Source: NORP240 sp965222175
GTDB lineage: Bacteria; Pseudomonadota; Gammaproteobacteria; Pseudomonadales; Pseudohongiellaceae
Direction: 5' to 3'
Length of the DNA: 64,000 nt
Assembly (NCBI GenBank): GCA_965222175.1
Contig: OZ244938.1
Location: 2,170,001 to 2,234,000, forward strand
In this document: piece after piece, positions 51,835-60,493 of the stretch
How the letters are laid out: every line of letters begins with the position of its first letter
Position numbering within the stretch: the stretch's first letter is position 1
The notes under the pieces: model-generated
Seen by the model: the letters and a program-made list of their open reading frames with translations, nothing else
The model's database searches: none
Told to the model about the DNA's origin: nothing
Program-made: the position numbers and the translations under genes

Positions 51835-53028
51835 TTAATTTGCAGCCTGAGCAGCAGCGGAATTCATTTCACGCACAGGCTGCACTGCCATGCCATTGAC
51901 CACGGCCTGGACCGGAGAGATACAGATCAACTCGCCCGGCAACAAGCCGCCACTGATTAGCACTCGGTCTTCTTCCAAGCGGAAGATCTCCACGTCCCGG
52001 AAATACATTTTGTTTTCCGCATCAACGACCAGCACCTGGTTGTTATTGCGAATCACAGATCGGGGCAGAGCGATTATGCCTTCCACTTGTTTGCCCATAA
52101 TGTCCGCTCGTACAAACAGACCGATAGGCAGAGGAATCTGGCTGATGTTCGGGGAGTTGCTCACGGCCAGAGGATCCGGCTGCTTTACACGAATGATGGA
52201 TTGCACCGTATTGCTGTTGGCATCGATGGCAGCCTCGGTTCTCACCATTCGGCCAGTCCAGTGATGTTCCTCGCCACCATAAAATCCAGTGAGTGTTACA
52301 GTTGGTGCTGCTGCCTCGCTGAGTTCACCTCGTAAACCTAGGGGGATATCCAGAAAGCCGAGTTGTCTGATGGCCAGCGGCACCCTCACCTCAACTTCTT
52401 CAGCACCAAACAAAACCGCTACCTGCTGGGCCCGGTTCACATACTGACCAAGTTCAACATCACGGCTTGCTACAATGGCATTGAAGGAGGACCTGATCTG
52501 GGTGCGTTCGAAATCCAATTCGGCCTGATTAAAATTCGCTTCTGCATCTGCCAGACGTGCCCTGGTTACTTCTACCTGTCTTATCAAATCCTGCAGCTGA
52601 GATTCACTTGCGAGGCCTTGCTCTGCCAGCTCCTGGATTCTAGCCAGTTCCGCTGCCGCATGGCTGGCTTCCGCCTCTGCCTGCTGCATCGCAGCCCGAC
52701 TGCGCACCATGACCGTCTCGAAGTCGCTGGATTCCAGGCGGATTACTACCTGGTTTACTTCCACGTAACCTCCAGCCTCTAGAGACGGACTGATCCACTC
52801 TATCGGTCCGGCAACCGGTGCCGACAGGCTCACCGTCTGCGCCGCCTGTACCTTGCCCTGAGATTTCACTACCAGGTCCACCGATTCCACTTGCGCTTCG
52901 GTAACCCTGACCGTGACCGGAATGATTTCGGGCGCACTTTCATCCAACTGAGTTGGAGTACGAATCAGGAAGACGGATACCAGGATACATCCCAGCAATA
53001 TGCCGATTGGAATCAGAACGCGCTTCAT
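51835..53028 (-). CDS. RND efflux periplasmic adaptor (membrane fusion protein)
   Basis: A 397-residue adaptor. An N-terminal anchor (VLIPIGILLGCILVSVFLI) is followed by a lipoyl half (QGKVQAAQTVSLSAPVAGPIEWI) and an alpha hairpin (residues 115-185, HAAAELARIQELAEQGLASESQL). The second lipoyl half includes FNAIVASRDVELGQYVNRAQQVAVLFG. A beta-barrel and a membrane-proximal domain (GIIALPRSVIRNNNQVLVVDAENKMYFRDVEI) complete it. It links the RND pump to the TolC-like channel encoded at 53521. The 492-bp gap before it is unusual for such operons. Confidence 0.9.
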   Translation of the reverse strand: MKRVLIPIGILLGCILVSVFLIRTPTQLDESAPEIIPVTVRVTEAQVESVDLVVKSQGKVQAAQTVSLSAPVAGPIEWISPSLEAGGYVEVNQVVIRLESSDFETVMVRSRAAMQQAEAEASHAAAELARIQELAEQGLASESQLQDLIRQVEVTRARLADAEANFNQAELDFERTQIRSSFNAIVASRDVELGQYVNRAQQVAVLFGAEEVEVRVPLAIRQLGFLDIPLGLRGELSEAAAPTVTLTGFYGGEEHHWTGRMVRTEAAIDANSNTVQSIIRVKQPDPLAVSNSPNISQIPLPIGLFVRADIMGKQVEGIIALPRSVIRNNNQVLVVDAENKMYFRDVEIFRLEEDRVLISGGLLPGELICISPVQAVVNGMAVQPVREMNSAAAQAAN

Positions 53029-53242
53029 GCAAGAACTCCTTAGTCTTCCTTTTCCTACTGTTTGTCTGTGTTTTTTGCTTATTCATTTAACAGGTCAGAG
53101 CAAACCATTGCCTGGACCTGGTTTTCGGCAAATAGCCAAACGGCACCGCGAAGGCCGACAATGTAAGTCATTCAGCATTCCGTTAAATTAATAATAGGAG
53201 GAATACTAGCCTTCGGGAGTTACCTCGTTATGTCGTAGTAGC

Positions 53243-53392
53243 AACCAAATGTTGCGAAATGTTGCCGAGAGTGGACTTTGGCATTAAAGCGCCACAAACC
53301 GGAAGTTGAGTGTCTCTTCAAGCTCTATTCATGGGCATTTCTTATCGCAACCTGACTGTTGATGATAATCTCGAATTCCTTAATCTGATTAA
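53243..53392 (+). pseudogene. Decayed copy of the response-regulator promoter and first codons
   Basis: This stretch matches 55519-55678 with one 10-bp gap and scattered changes. Upstream it keeps AAATGTTGCG-AAATGTTGCC. The coding part reads MGISYRNLTVDDNLEFLNLI against MDMSYRILIVDDDLEILNLI in the intact gene, then leaves the family. It lies antisense between the TolC and adaptor genes, so a duplication or rearrangement split what was probably a compact efflux operon. Confidence 0.8.
53247..53266 (+). promoter_or_regulatory. Direct repeat, candidate OmpR-type response-regulator box (copy A)
   Basis: AAATGTTGCG followed at once by AAATGTTGCC: a 10-bp-period direct repeat like OmpR/PhoB-family sites. 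It stands about 220 bp upstream of the adaptor gene start (53028, minus strand) and is identical to copy B at 55523-55542. Confidence 0.5.
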
Positions 53393-53520
53393 TGGGACAC
53401 TGACGCAGATTGTATGGAAAAAGCGCTGAAGGGGTTGCAGAGACTACCGTTCTAACGGTATGGAATGTGACTATCTGTCATGAACAGGAATCCTTTGAAT
53501 TTACCCGGCAATTACCGATT

Positions 53521-54930
53521 TTATTGGACGGTTTGCTCTGGAGCTTCCAGCCACTGGTTGAGATAAAGTATATCTTGCGGTGTCAACACGCCGGTAACCT
53601 GCTTAAGTGCCAGGGTATCTAGTACATAGTCGTAGCGCGATACGGAATACTGTCGTAAAGCGCGATACAGATTCTCGCGAGCACGTAATAATTCGACTAT
53701 ATTACGCTGTCCGACTTGAACCCCGAGTTCAGTCTGGTCCAGTGCACTCTGGGCAGAAACGATGGACTGCTGGCGCTGGGCAATGACCAGCACATCAGTG
53801 TTGACGCGACGGTAAGCATTGCGGATATTCTGGGTTAACTGGCGCTTTGCCAGCTCCAGGCTTTCCTGAGCAGCGATAACATTGTACTCGGCAGCGCGAC
53901 GTCTCGAACTGAGTGCGCCACCGGAATACAGCGGAATGTTCAGCGACAGTCCGAGATTGGTCTGATCGAAAGCACCACCTGAGGCCTGAACACCATCACG
54001 CACGATAGTTGGTGTTACGAAATGGCTGAAACTACCGGTTGCAGTAAGAGTGGGGTAGCGATCCGCTTTGCGAGCTCGCAATGTTTGCTGCGAAGCTCTC
54101 AGATTATGTTTTGCCGCGGCGACGGCCAGGCTGTTTTCATTCGCCATAGCCTCCCACTCATTCAACGAACCTTCCGCCGGCAGGACTGGAAAATCCTCAC
54201 GCAAGACTTCAATCTCCAGGTGGGGCTGGCCGGTTATTGCCTGCAGTGCTTCGTAGCTGGCTCGCAGTATATCTCGCTGCAGGATCGTGGTGTTGCGTGC
54301 CAGGTCATAAGCCGCCTGGCTGTCATTGACATCGATAATGGTGTCCAGGCCCACCTCCTCGCGCCGACGCGTCTGCTCAAGAGAAGTCAGCGCTGCCTCT
54401 TCCTCCTGGATGTTGGTTTCCAGCAGGTCGATGGCTCGCAGTACATCGAAGTAGGCGATGGCGACACGGAAAATCAGGTTCTGCTCCTGGGCGGCAAAGT
54501 CCATCGCAGCAGCCCGATCCGTGGCTTTGGCACTCTCGTAGGTATACCACGCCGGCAGATTGAAAAGAGCCTGGGACAGGTTCACGAAGTAGCCGTGGCT
54601 GTTCAGTCCTGGCTGGAAACTCATATCGTCCAAGACCCTGATTCTCCTCGCCTCGCCAGTCTGCGGATCGGTTATCGTGGCGTAAATGGAGTCCGATGGA
54701 CCTGAAGTTTGGCGTGATGTTAAGCCGCTTATGCTTAAATTTGGCATGAGGGTCGCCCGTCCCTGGACCAGCAGTTCCCTATTCGCTCGGTAAAGAGACC
54801 GGGCTTGTCGTAAGGTCGGGTCGTTGTCCAGCGCCAGATCCAGTATTTCGGCCAGGTCATCCGCGTGGACAGCCTGCAGAAGTGACGTACAAACCAACAA
54901 TATTCCGATTTTTCGTAGGAGCGATCCCAT
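53521..54930 (-). CDS. TolC-family outer membrane efflux protein
   Basis: A 469-residue channel with a signal peptide (cleavage near VHADD, residue 23). It has two halves of paired helices: LAEILDLALDNDPTLRQARSLYRANRELLVQGRATLMPNLSISG, FRVAIAYFDVLRAIDLLETN, LGLSLNIPLYSGGALSSRRRAAEYNVIAAQESLELAKRQLTQNIRNAYRRV and QTELGVQVGQRNIVELLRARENLYRALRQYSVSRYDYVLDTLALKQ. It serves the RND pump and adaptor encoded downstream on the same strand. Confidence 0.9.
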   Translation of the reverse strand: MGSLLRKIGILLVCTSLLQAVHADDLAEILDLALDNDPTLRQARSLYRANRELLVQGRATLMPNLSISGLTSRQTSGPSDSIYATITDPQTGEARRIRVLDDMSFQPGLNSHGYFVNLSQALFNLPAWYTYESAKATDRAAAMDFAAQEQNLIFRVAIAYFDVLRAIDLLETNIQEEEAALTSLEQTRRREEVGLDTIIDVNDSQAAYDLARNTTILQRDILRASYEALQAITGQPHLEIEVLREDFPVLPAEGSLNEWEAMANENSLAVAAAKHNLRASQQTLRARKADRYPTLTATGSFSHFVTPTIVRDGVQASGGAFDQTNLGLSLNIPLYSGGALSSRRRAAEYNVIAAQESLELAKRQLTQNIRNAYRRVNTDVLVIAQRQQSIVSAQSALDQTELGVQVGQRNIVELLRARENLYRALRQYSVSRYDYVLDTLALKQVTGVLTPQDILYLNQWLEAPEQTVQ

Positions 54931-55006
54931 GGAGTAACCTTTTACCTAGGATGGGAAAACATAGAGGGGGTTGAATTGCGCCGTTTCAATTAACCAGGGA
55001 ATCAAG

Positions 55007-55447
55007 TTAGTTGGTATTGTTGGTGCCCGCCCGAAGTGCAGCCATTTCTTCACTACTGAGCACTTCGTCATTATTTGTGTCACCAGCCTCGAACATGGGC
55101 TCGGGTCCCTCCAGAAGTTCAGTGCGCGAGATGCGCTGATCTGCATCGACATCGTAGCGGGCTTGCAGACGGTTAAATGCTTCATCGAATCGCCGTCCGA
55201 ACCCAAAACCGGGACGGTCCAGTTTGTCAACAAATCCATCGCCATTGCGATCAAGACGCGCAAACGCATTTGTCCGCATCTCAATCACTTCAGACCAGGC
55301 GATCTCCCCGTCACCGTTCGAATCGGCGCTCAAGAAAGAAGACTCACTGTCTTGACTTTGCGCCTTGGATTCCATCGGCATGAGCAGTAATACAGATCCA
55401 GCAGCAAAGAAGTAAACAACACGGCAACAGCAGTAATAGAATTTCAT
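55007..55447 (-). CDS. Exported EF-hand protein
   Basis: A 146-residue protein with a signal peptide (VVYFFAAGSVLLLMPMESKA, cleavage near KAQ). Four EF-hand-type loops follow: DSNGDGEIAWSE, DRNGDGFVDKLD, DVDADQRISRTE and DTNNDEVLSSEE. The first two have the full DxNxDG pattern, so calcium binding is likely. It may be a periplasmic calcium sensor or buffer linked to the adjacent sensor kinase. The start at 55447 removes five residues with no family support. It is divergent from the response regulator. Confidence 0.8.
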   Translation of the reverse strand: MKFYYCCCRVVYFFAAGSVLLLMPMESKAQSQDSESSFLSADSNGDGEIAWSEVIEMRTNAFARLDRNGDGFVDKLDRPGFGFGRRFDEAFNRLQARYDVDADQRISRTELLEGPEPMFEAGDTNNDEVLSSEEMAALRAGTNNTN

Positions 55448-55522
55448 ATTGCACCCCATCAATCTGAGAATTGGCTAAATAGTAGCCTCTGTGTCTTGTC
55501 GTATTTTGCCGGGCAACTAACC

Positions 55523-55542
55523 AAATGTTGCGAAATGTTGCC
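55523..55542 (+). promoter_or_regulatory. Direct repeat, candidate OmpR-type response-regulator box (copy B)
   Basis: AAATGTTGCG and AAATGTTGCC in tandem, 75 bp upstream of the response-regulator start and between it and the divergent EF-hand gene. This fits autoregulation and control of both directions. Confidence 0.5.
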
Positions 55543-55616
55543 GAGAGCTGACTTTGGTATTAAAGCGCCACAAACCGGAAGTTGAGCGTCTCTTCTGAAG
55601 CAGCTAAGCTCTATTC

Positions 55617-56342
55617 ATGGACATGTCTTATCGCATCCTGATTGTCGATGACGATCTCGAGATCCTTAATTTGATTAAGGAGGTGCTGGAGCGTAACGGC
55701 ATGGAAACACAAATTGCCTGCTCTGCAGCCGCAGCCGATATAGAATTGGAGCGCTTTGATCCGGACCTGATAGTGCTCGACTTGATGATGGAGGGCGAGG
55801 ACGGCTTATCCTTCTGCCAGCGCCTAAGAAGAAAGTGCAGCGTACCGATCATTATGGTGACAGCGCTGGCCGAAGATGTAGATCGTATTGTAGGCCTTGA
55901 AGTGGGTGCTGATGACTACCTCCCTAAACCCTTTAATCCCAGAGAACTGGTCGCACGCATAAAATCTGTTATGCGCCGGGCACAAGACAAGACGGGCTCT
56001 CCCGCATCCAGCACAGGTCGCGCCTTCGCTTTTGGACACTTCACTTTATTCCCCGAACGCAGGTCGATCCAACGGGACACGGGTGAGTCGATAGATTTAA
56101 CATCTGGAGAGTTCGCTTTATTGCTTGCGTTAGTAGAGCGGGCTCCGCGGGTTTTATCGCGGGATCAGCTTATTGATCTGTCCCGCGGTGTAGCCACTAA
56201 TCCATTCGACCGCAGCATCGACTCTCAGATCAGCCGCCTGCGCGGCAAAATCGAAAAAGACCCGCGACGTCCTGAATACATAAAGACGGTACGCAATCTC
56301 GGCTACGCATTCGCGGCCGAGGTGAAAACGGTGAATATTTGA
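55617..56342 (+). CDS. OmpR/PhoB-family response regulator
   Basis: A 241-residue two-component regulator. The receiver domain has ILIVDDDLEIL, the phosphorylated Asp in IVLDLMMEGEDG (D55), the Thr/Ser in IIMVTALAEDVD and the Lys in DDYLPKPFNPRELVARI. A winged-helix output domain follows: FGHFTLFPERRSI, LTSGEFALLLALVERAPRVLSRDQLIDLSRG and DRSIDSQISRLRGKIEKDPRRPEYIKTVRNLGYAF. ATG 55623 is an alternative start. Its stop overlaps the kinase start by one base. It probably controls the divergent efflux and EF-hand genes. Confidence 0.93.
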   Translation: MDMSYRILIVDDDLEILNLIKEVLERNGMETQIACSAAAADIELERFDPDLIVLDLMMEGEDGLSFCQRLRRKCSVPIIMVTALAEDVDRIVGLEVGADDYLPKPFNPRELVARIKSVMRRAQDKTGSPASSTGRAFAFGHFTLFPERRSIQRDTGESIDLTSGEFALLLALVERAPRVLSRDQLIDLSRGVATNPFDRSIDSQISRLRGKIEKDPRRPEYIKTVRNLGYAFAAEVKTVNI

Positions 56343-57715
56343 TGGTCCGGTTGAGCGACGTTTTTTCGTCGATCATAGTGCGGGTGATGGGCCTCACAGT
56401 GAGCGGTATTATCCTCCTGTTCCTGTTGCTCATCGCGCTCATGCAAACTCCTTTTACCAACCTGGTATTCCCTTCAGTGGTAGAAGAGAATGCAGTGAGC
56501 ATCGCAGAGCTTGTCTGGCTTCTGGAAAATGTACCCGAAGAAATGGAGCCGTTCATTTTGTCGGCGTACACTGGGAGTGAGCGGTTAGCATCAGTCAGTG
56601 ATTCCTTTGAGAACGGTCTCCAGTTTCGAGCAGAGTTACGTGCTGAACTCGATAGTGCCGACAGCGATGTAACAGGGCGACTTAGAAACCGGGAAATTCG
56701 GTTTCGCAACCTGGGCGCGTTAGCGCTTCGCAGGGATGCTGATTTCGGTAGCAATGAAGCGCTAGACGCGGCTTCTGCGATTCATATTGCTATCGAGCTG
56801 GAGGATGGACGCGTTCTCAATCTGAAGCTCGCCCCCTCGGCTTCATTGCCTGGTCAACCAAGAGGCATCTTAGTGGCCATTACTTTACTTGTGTTATTTG
56901 CCTTAATTTTCAGTTATTCGCTTTCTTCGGTCATGTTACGACCTGTACAGAATCTGGAACGAGATGCCGAAAGAATCGGTCTGGCGGAAGTCGACACAGA
57001 TGTATCGGAGTCAGGACCGTTAGAATTGAGACGCATTGCAGTTGCGCTTAATCGAATGCGGTTCCGACTGGCAAATCTGATCCGGGAGCGCGAACAGATT
57101 ATGGTCGCAATTGCCCATGACATTCGAACTGGGATAACTAGACTTCGGCTACGCATGAGTGATGGTCGCACAATTACAGAGCAGGAAATCGAATCCGATT
57201 TAAATCAGATGGAGTCGCTCGTCACCGACATGCTTGCCTATGCCCGCGCTGAAAATCCCAAAGGCCCACGCGAGTTGATTGAACTGAATACATTTCTTGC
57301 GAAGATTGCAGAAACGGCGCCCTTCGAGGTTGCCTACTCAAAAACAAGATCCACCGACTGTTTCGAGATCGCTGGCGACCCGATTGCTCTACGACGACTT
57401 TTCGAAAATCTACTGGATAACGCCAGGTCTTACGGCAATGGTCAAATCTCATTGCGTACAATCTTTGAGGACAAGAACTTTGAAGTATGGGTGGAGGACA
57501 ATGGTCCAGGATTACCTGAGGATCAACTTGAAAATGTTTTTGAGCCGTTTTTCCGCCAGGATTCCTCACGGAGCAGGGAGACTGGCGGTAGCGGCCTTGG
57601 ACTTGGAATTGCCCGCGCCATCGCTCGTGCCCATGGTGCATCTTTGAAACTGGAGAATCGACCCGATGGAGGTCTATCTGCAATCGTTAGCTTTCCAGAG
57701 GCTATTCGAACCTGA
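56342..57715 (+). CDS. Sensor histidine kinase
   Basis: A 457-residue inner-membrane kinase. Two membrane helices (about residues 15-35 and 176-200) enclose a periplasmic sensor region. A HAMP linker follows (RPVQNLERDAERIGLAEVDTDVSESGPLELRRIAVALNRM). The phospho-His lies in VAIAHDIRTGITRLRLRM (H259). The ATP domain has LFENLLDNARSYG, VEDNGPGLPEDQLENVFEPFFRQ and GGSGLGLGIARAIARAHG. It is co-transcribed with the response regulator (TGATG overlap). The signal is unknown; the EF-hand neighbour suggests calcium or envelope stress as one guess. Confidence 0.92.
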   Translation: MVRLSDVFSSIIVRVMGLTVSGIILLFLLLIALMQTPFTNLVFPSVVEENAVSIAELVWLLENVPEEMEPFILSAYTGSERLASVSDSFENGLQFRAELRAELDSADSDVTGRLRNREIRFRNLGALALRRDADFGSNEALDAASAIHIAIELEDGRVLNLKLAPSASLPGQPRGILVAITLLVLFALIFSYSLSSVMLRPVQNLERDAERIGLAEVDTDVSESGPLELRRIAVALNRMRFRLANLIREREQIMVAIAHDIRTGITRLRLRMSDGRTITEQEIESDLNQMESLVTDMLAYARAENPKGPRELIELNTFLAKIAETAPFEVAYSKTRSTDCFEIAGDPIALRRLFENLLDNARSYGNGQISLRTIFEDKNFEVWVEDNGPGLPEDQLENVFEPFFRQDSSRSRETGGSGLGLGIARAIARAHGASLKLENRPDGGLSAIVSFPEAIRT

Positions 57716-57995
57716 CGCAAGTGGTCGATTTACGCCTGCCGCAAACTAAAACTACTTGCGAAAGCTTGAGTCTAAGGTACAAATTGAGATCAAAGATTAA
57801 GGGAGTTGGATAGATTGACAAGGCACAGACAGCCAGGCGAGAACTTCAGCAGACTATTTGGTTAGGCTGCAAATTCTGATAGAGAATAAAGTCCGCTTGT
57901 AAGCCGGAAGCGGTGTGTATCGAAGGTATCGTGTGAATGCCCTTTTCAGTTTATGTTGTTAGCCAAAAACTCGCATAACTCATTGATATATATAC

Positions 57996-58018
57996 TGGTG
58001 CCCGGGACCGGAATCGAA
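57996..58018 (-). other. tRNA 3'-end copy, probable att site of a genomic island
   Basis: On the minus strand the sequence ends TTCGATTCCGG-TCCCGGGCACCA, the T-loop, acceptor strand and CCA of a tRNA (Leu-like by its acceptor end). The 5' part of the T-stem and the rest of the tRNA are missing. A lone 3' end oriented this way places the island on its right, with the full tRNA gene expected at the far side outside the window. Confidence 0.7.
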
Positions 58019-58049
58019 TGCCTTTTATAAACAAACAGTTACCTATGCG

Positions 58050-58084
58050 TGGCGTAGGTTTGGCGTAGGCGTAAAACTGGCGTA
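58050..58084 (+). repeat. TGGCGTA direct repeats beside the att site
   Basis: TGGCGTA occurs at 58050-58056, 58061-58067 and 58078-58084, with GGCGTA again at 58068-58073. Clusters of short direct repeats next to an att core are typical arm-type sites of tyrosine integrases. Confidence 0.55.
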
Positions 58085-58219
58085 ATTGCTCAGCGAGTTG
58101 ATGTCCGCTACGGGCCGGCTCACGTATCCAAGTATACAATCCTTAACCTCGCCTCACTCGATCCACGCACGTTTGGCTTCGCCCCCATAGGCGCGATTGA
58201 TCATGTTCGATTCCAAAGC

Positions 58220-59140
58220 CTAATCTCCCGCATCTATCCAGGGACCAGGTGCGTTCCATTTTGAGGGAATGGCGGTCCCGGTGATTAGCGCAGCGGCTAT
58301 TGGCCCGAGGAATGCATTCACCTCAGTCACCACCTCAGAAAACAAGGCAGGTACATGTTCCTGACCCAGGCGCTTATGGAATGCCGACCACTGTACCTGC
58401 TTGGCATCAATGAATGCCTGTGAAAAAGCGGCAATAACCCCGGGCAATGCGGTGCCTCGATGATCAAAAGTGAGCCTGATAGCCTCGGCCAGTGTTGCAC
58501 CCTCAAAGTCGAACTGTCGGGACAGCAACCAGATATCATAGAAGTCCTTCATCCGACTATTCAGTTCGCCTAGCTTCACCATGGCCTCGAACTTTTCGGC
58601 AATGGCACTTTCACGGCTGTAGCAAAGTACCCTGGCGACTGGCGAATCCAGCAGGGTAGGCAAATCAGACTTCTCCGGTTCGGGGTACACAAGATCACCA
58701 AAACCGATATCAATCTGCATAGCCACCCTGGCATTATCCAATGTACCCCTAAAACGAACCCGGATACCCTCATAGTCGGCATCTTCTGTGATTCTCTCGG
58801 CGCGAACAGAGTCTGGATCAAACACCAATCCGTCCGTGTCTACCCCCACCGAAAGAATTTCGTGGATCTGGGCAATGATGCTGGCTACTTCATTATTCGT
58901 TCTGCCAAGCATATCGATATCCATGGTGGGACGAATGTCCGGCGCCTGCCACACCCTCAGCATCAAGGCCCCCTTGAGAATAAACCGGTTGGTATAGGGT
59001 GATTGTGACAACCGGTAGAGAAACCGTTCCATCGCATAATACTGTAGCAGTTCGCTAAAGGGCCGTTGCTCTGTGCGCGCCCGTTTCAAGAGGCGTTGGC
59101 GAACGGATGTCGCAATGTTCCTGGACTTCTGCGCACTCAT
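58220..59140 (-). CDS. abiEii: AbiEii-type nucleotidyltransferase toxin
   Basis: A 306-residue type IV toxin of the AbiEii/AbiGii family, predicted to transfer nucleotides to an RNA target such as a tRNA. Family motifs are FILKGALMLRVW, RPTMDIDMLGR (the catalytic DxD), AEKFEAMVKLGELNSRMKDFYDIWLLSR with the conserved lysines, and FDHRGTALPG. It overlaps the antitoxin gene by four bases and is translated after it. Such pairs give abortive phage defence and stabilise islands. Confidence 0.9.
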   Translation of the reverse strand: MSAQKSRNIATSVRQRLLKRARTEQRPFSELLQYYAMERFLYRLSQSPYTNRFILKGALMLRVWQAPDIRPTMDIDMLGRTNNEVASIIAQIHEILSVGVDTDGLVFDPDSVRAERITEDADYEGIRVRFRGTLDNARVAMQIDIGFGDLVYPEPEKSDLPTLLDSPVARVLCYSRESAIAEKFEAMVKLGELNSRMKDFYDIWLLSRQFDFEGATLAEAIRLTFDHRGTALPGVIAAFSQAFIDAKQVQWSAFHKRLGQEHVPALFSEVVTEVNAFLGPIAAALITGTAIPSKWNAPGPWIDAGD

Positions 59141-59745
59141 ATCGTTGCCTCCAGGTAGGGTTTCATCACCTTTTCAACACGACAGATTCTGGCGTATTTG
59201 AGCAAATCGGTCAGCTTGAATGGCTTTTGTGACCTGTAGAGTTTCAGTGCCTCCAGGACAACATCCATCCCGATCTTGTTGCGGTATTTAAAACAATCTG
59301 CCAGTGTCTTCTCGGCACTGTAAATCCGGACTGTTACACCATCGATCTGATGCGTTTCGATCCCGGCCCTGAATGCAGCATCTGAAAACTTGTAGGCATG
59401 TACCGGCGGGGAATCGAGCGACGGCATCCGTGCATCCCGGGGAGCGGCGACAGACACCAGGTGCGGGATCTGCGTCGTGATTTCATGATACGCCAGTGCG
59501 GAAATGAGGCAGATAACGGCCTTGGGGAAACGCAGGCTCACCGTCACCAGGTCAGGATTGCTGATGGGTGGCAGCTCCACCAGCCGATAGACGCCGCGGG
59601 ATACCTGTTCGATAATCCCCTTGTCCCGCAGCGAATACAGGCTATAACGTGACATCCCCAGTGCAATAGCTTCACTCATGCGAAGCTGCCCGCCATGCTG
59701 GCGGAAGAGCGCTTCGGGGGATATCCTCTTTTTAGCGTCAGACAT
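59137..59745 (-). CDS. abiEi: AbiEi-type antitoxin / repressor
   Basis: A 202-residue antitoxin with an N-terminal winged helix (SPEALFRQHGGQLRMSEAIALGMSRYSLYSLRDKGIIEQVSRGVYRL). The C-terminal AbiEi domain includes PKAVICLISALAYHEITTQIPHLVSVAAPRDAR, VRIYSAEKTLADCFKYRNKIGMDVVLEALKLY and LLKYARICRVEKVMKPYLEAT. It represses its own operon and counteracts the toxin. The start at 59745 is the first methionine of the family; the frame reaches 59793 across the operator. Confidence 0.9.
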   Translation of the reverse strand: MSDAKKRISPEALFRQHGGQLRMSEAIALGMSRYSLYSLRDKGIIEQVSRGVYRLVELPPISNPDLVTVSLRFPKAVICLISALAYHEITTQIPHLVSVAAPRDARMPSLDSPPVHAYKFSDAAFRAGIETHQIDGVTVRIYSAEKTLADCFKYRNKIGMDVVLEALKLYRSQKPFKLTDLLKYARICRVEKVMKPYLEATI

Positions 59746-59782
59746 AATGTCACCATTTTTTAATATATGGTAACAATATGTC
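59741..59782. promoter_or_regulatory. Operator palindrome of the abiE operon
   Basis: GACATAATGTCACCAT (59741-59756) and ATGGTAACAATATGTC (59767-59782) are inverted with 14 of 16 positions matching and a 10-nt AT-rich spacer. The left arm covers the antitoxin start codon. AbiEi proteins autoregulate through inverted repeats at this position. Confidence 0.7.
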
Positions 59783-59826
59783 TGATTGAGCAAAAAATCA
59801 AGTTTTGGCCTGAAATGCGGCCTGCA

Positions 59827-60402
59827 CTAATGCAACGGCACCACATTATCCGGTCTCGATGCCATATGCTCAAGCAGCCCTAGCCAGAACCCGCGTAGCT
59901 CCTCAAACGGATAAAAGTAATCCTTATCCCCCTTGCGCTTGCGCAGCATCCGGTTCACCCGCAGACCAAAATTGAATTCATGGCTGGCTTGTTCCGGCAA
60001 ATAACCGATGTCATGCGCCATCCAGTCCAACTCGCGGGCCACATCATTGATGTGCGCCTGTACGCTGCGGTCCGACCCTGGCGATATCTGAACGGACTCC
60101 CCCAACAACATGACCAGGGTAGCCAGATGTTCAGACTGCTCATCATCCAGTTGGCAAATGGACAAGGCCTCGTGCATCAACCGCTCCAGGAACAACCCTG
60201 GGAATTTCTCAAAGTCCGGTTTCGTCAGCCCGGTAAATATCAAGGCATAGCGGCTCTGCGCTTCCATCGCAATCACACACTTGCGGCGCAGGACAACAAC
60301 ACGGTGCGCATACCATTGCATAGCGCCCGGACCGGCCGGCACTTCAGTCAAATGGGCTTTCAAATCAGCAGCCAGGGCTTTGGACGTGTGAATCTGGATC
60401 AT
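59827..60402 (-). CDS. DUF6933-like hypothetical protein
   Basis: A 191-residue soluble protein: MIQIHTSKALAADLKAHL at the N-terminus, QWYAHRVVVLRRKCVIAMEAQSRYALIFTGLTKPDFEKFPGLFLERL in the middle and FNFGLRVNRMLRKRKGDKDYFYPFEELRGFWLGLLEHM at the end. The pattern matches the DUF6933 group often found in defence or island regions. The function is unknown. It lies between the HsdR and AbiE genes on the same strand. Confidence 0.6.
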   Translation of the reverse strand: MIQIHTSKALAADLKAHLTEVPAGPGAMQWYAHRVVVLRRKCVIAMEAQSRYALIFTGLTKPDFEKFPGLFLERLMHEALSICQLDDEQSEHLATLVMLLGESVQISPGSDRSVQAHINDVARELDWMAHDIGYLPEQASHEFNFGLRVNRMLRKRKGDKDYFYPFEELRGFWLGLLEHMASRPDNVVPLH

Positions 60403-60493
60403 GCGCTTAATATAAAGAGAATCTGTTATTCAATGGGTGGCCTGGTAGTCGTATTCTTAAGGGCTTCGACCCCTTAAACGATGAGGCCGCCGG

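Larger units (their letters stand above)
53029..53520. other. Gap inside the efflux gene set carrying a decayed regulator copy
   Basis: Most of this gap is the 150-bp duplicate of the response-regulator promoter and 5' codons (53243-53392), described separately. The part at 53040-53230 shows no gene and should hold the adaptor gene's promoter. Confidence 0.6.
57716..58219. other. Island boundary region
   Basis: This 504-bp gap holds the tRNA-end copy and the TGGCGTA repeats described separately. The left part (57716-57990) is AT-rich with no gene. No integrase gene is present at this end. Confidence 0.55.

Noticed and set aside
57951..58139. Island integrase gene fragment near the tRNA end
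   Set aside because: The 62-codon frame runs through the tRNA-end copy and repeats and shows none of the integrase catalytic residues.
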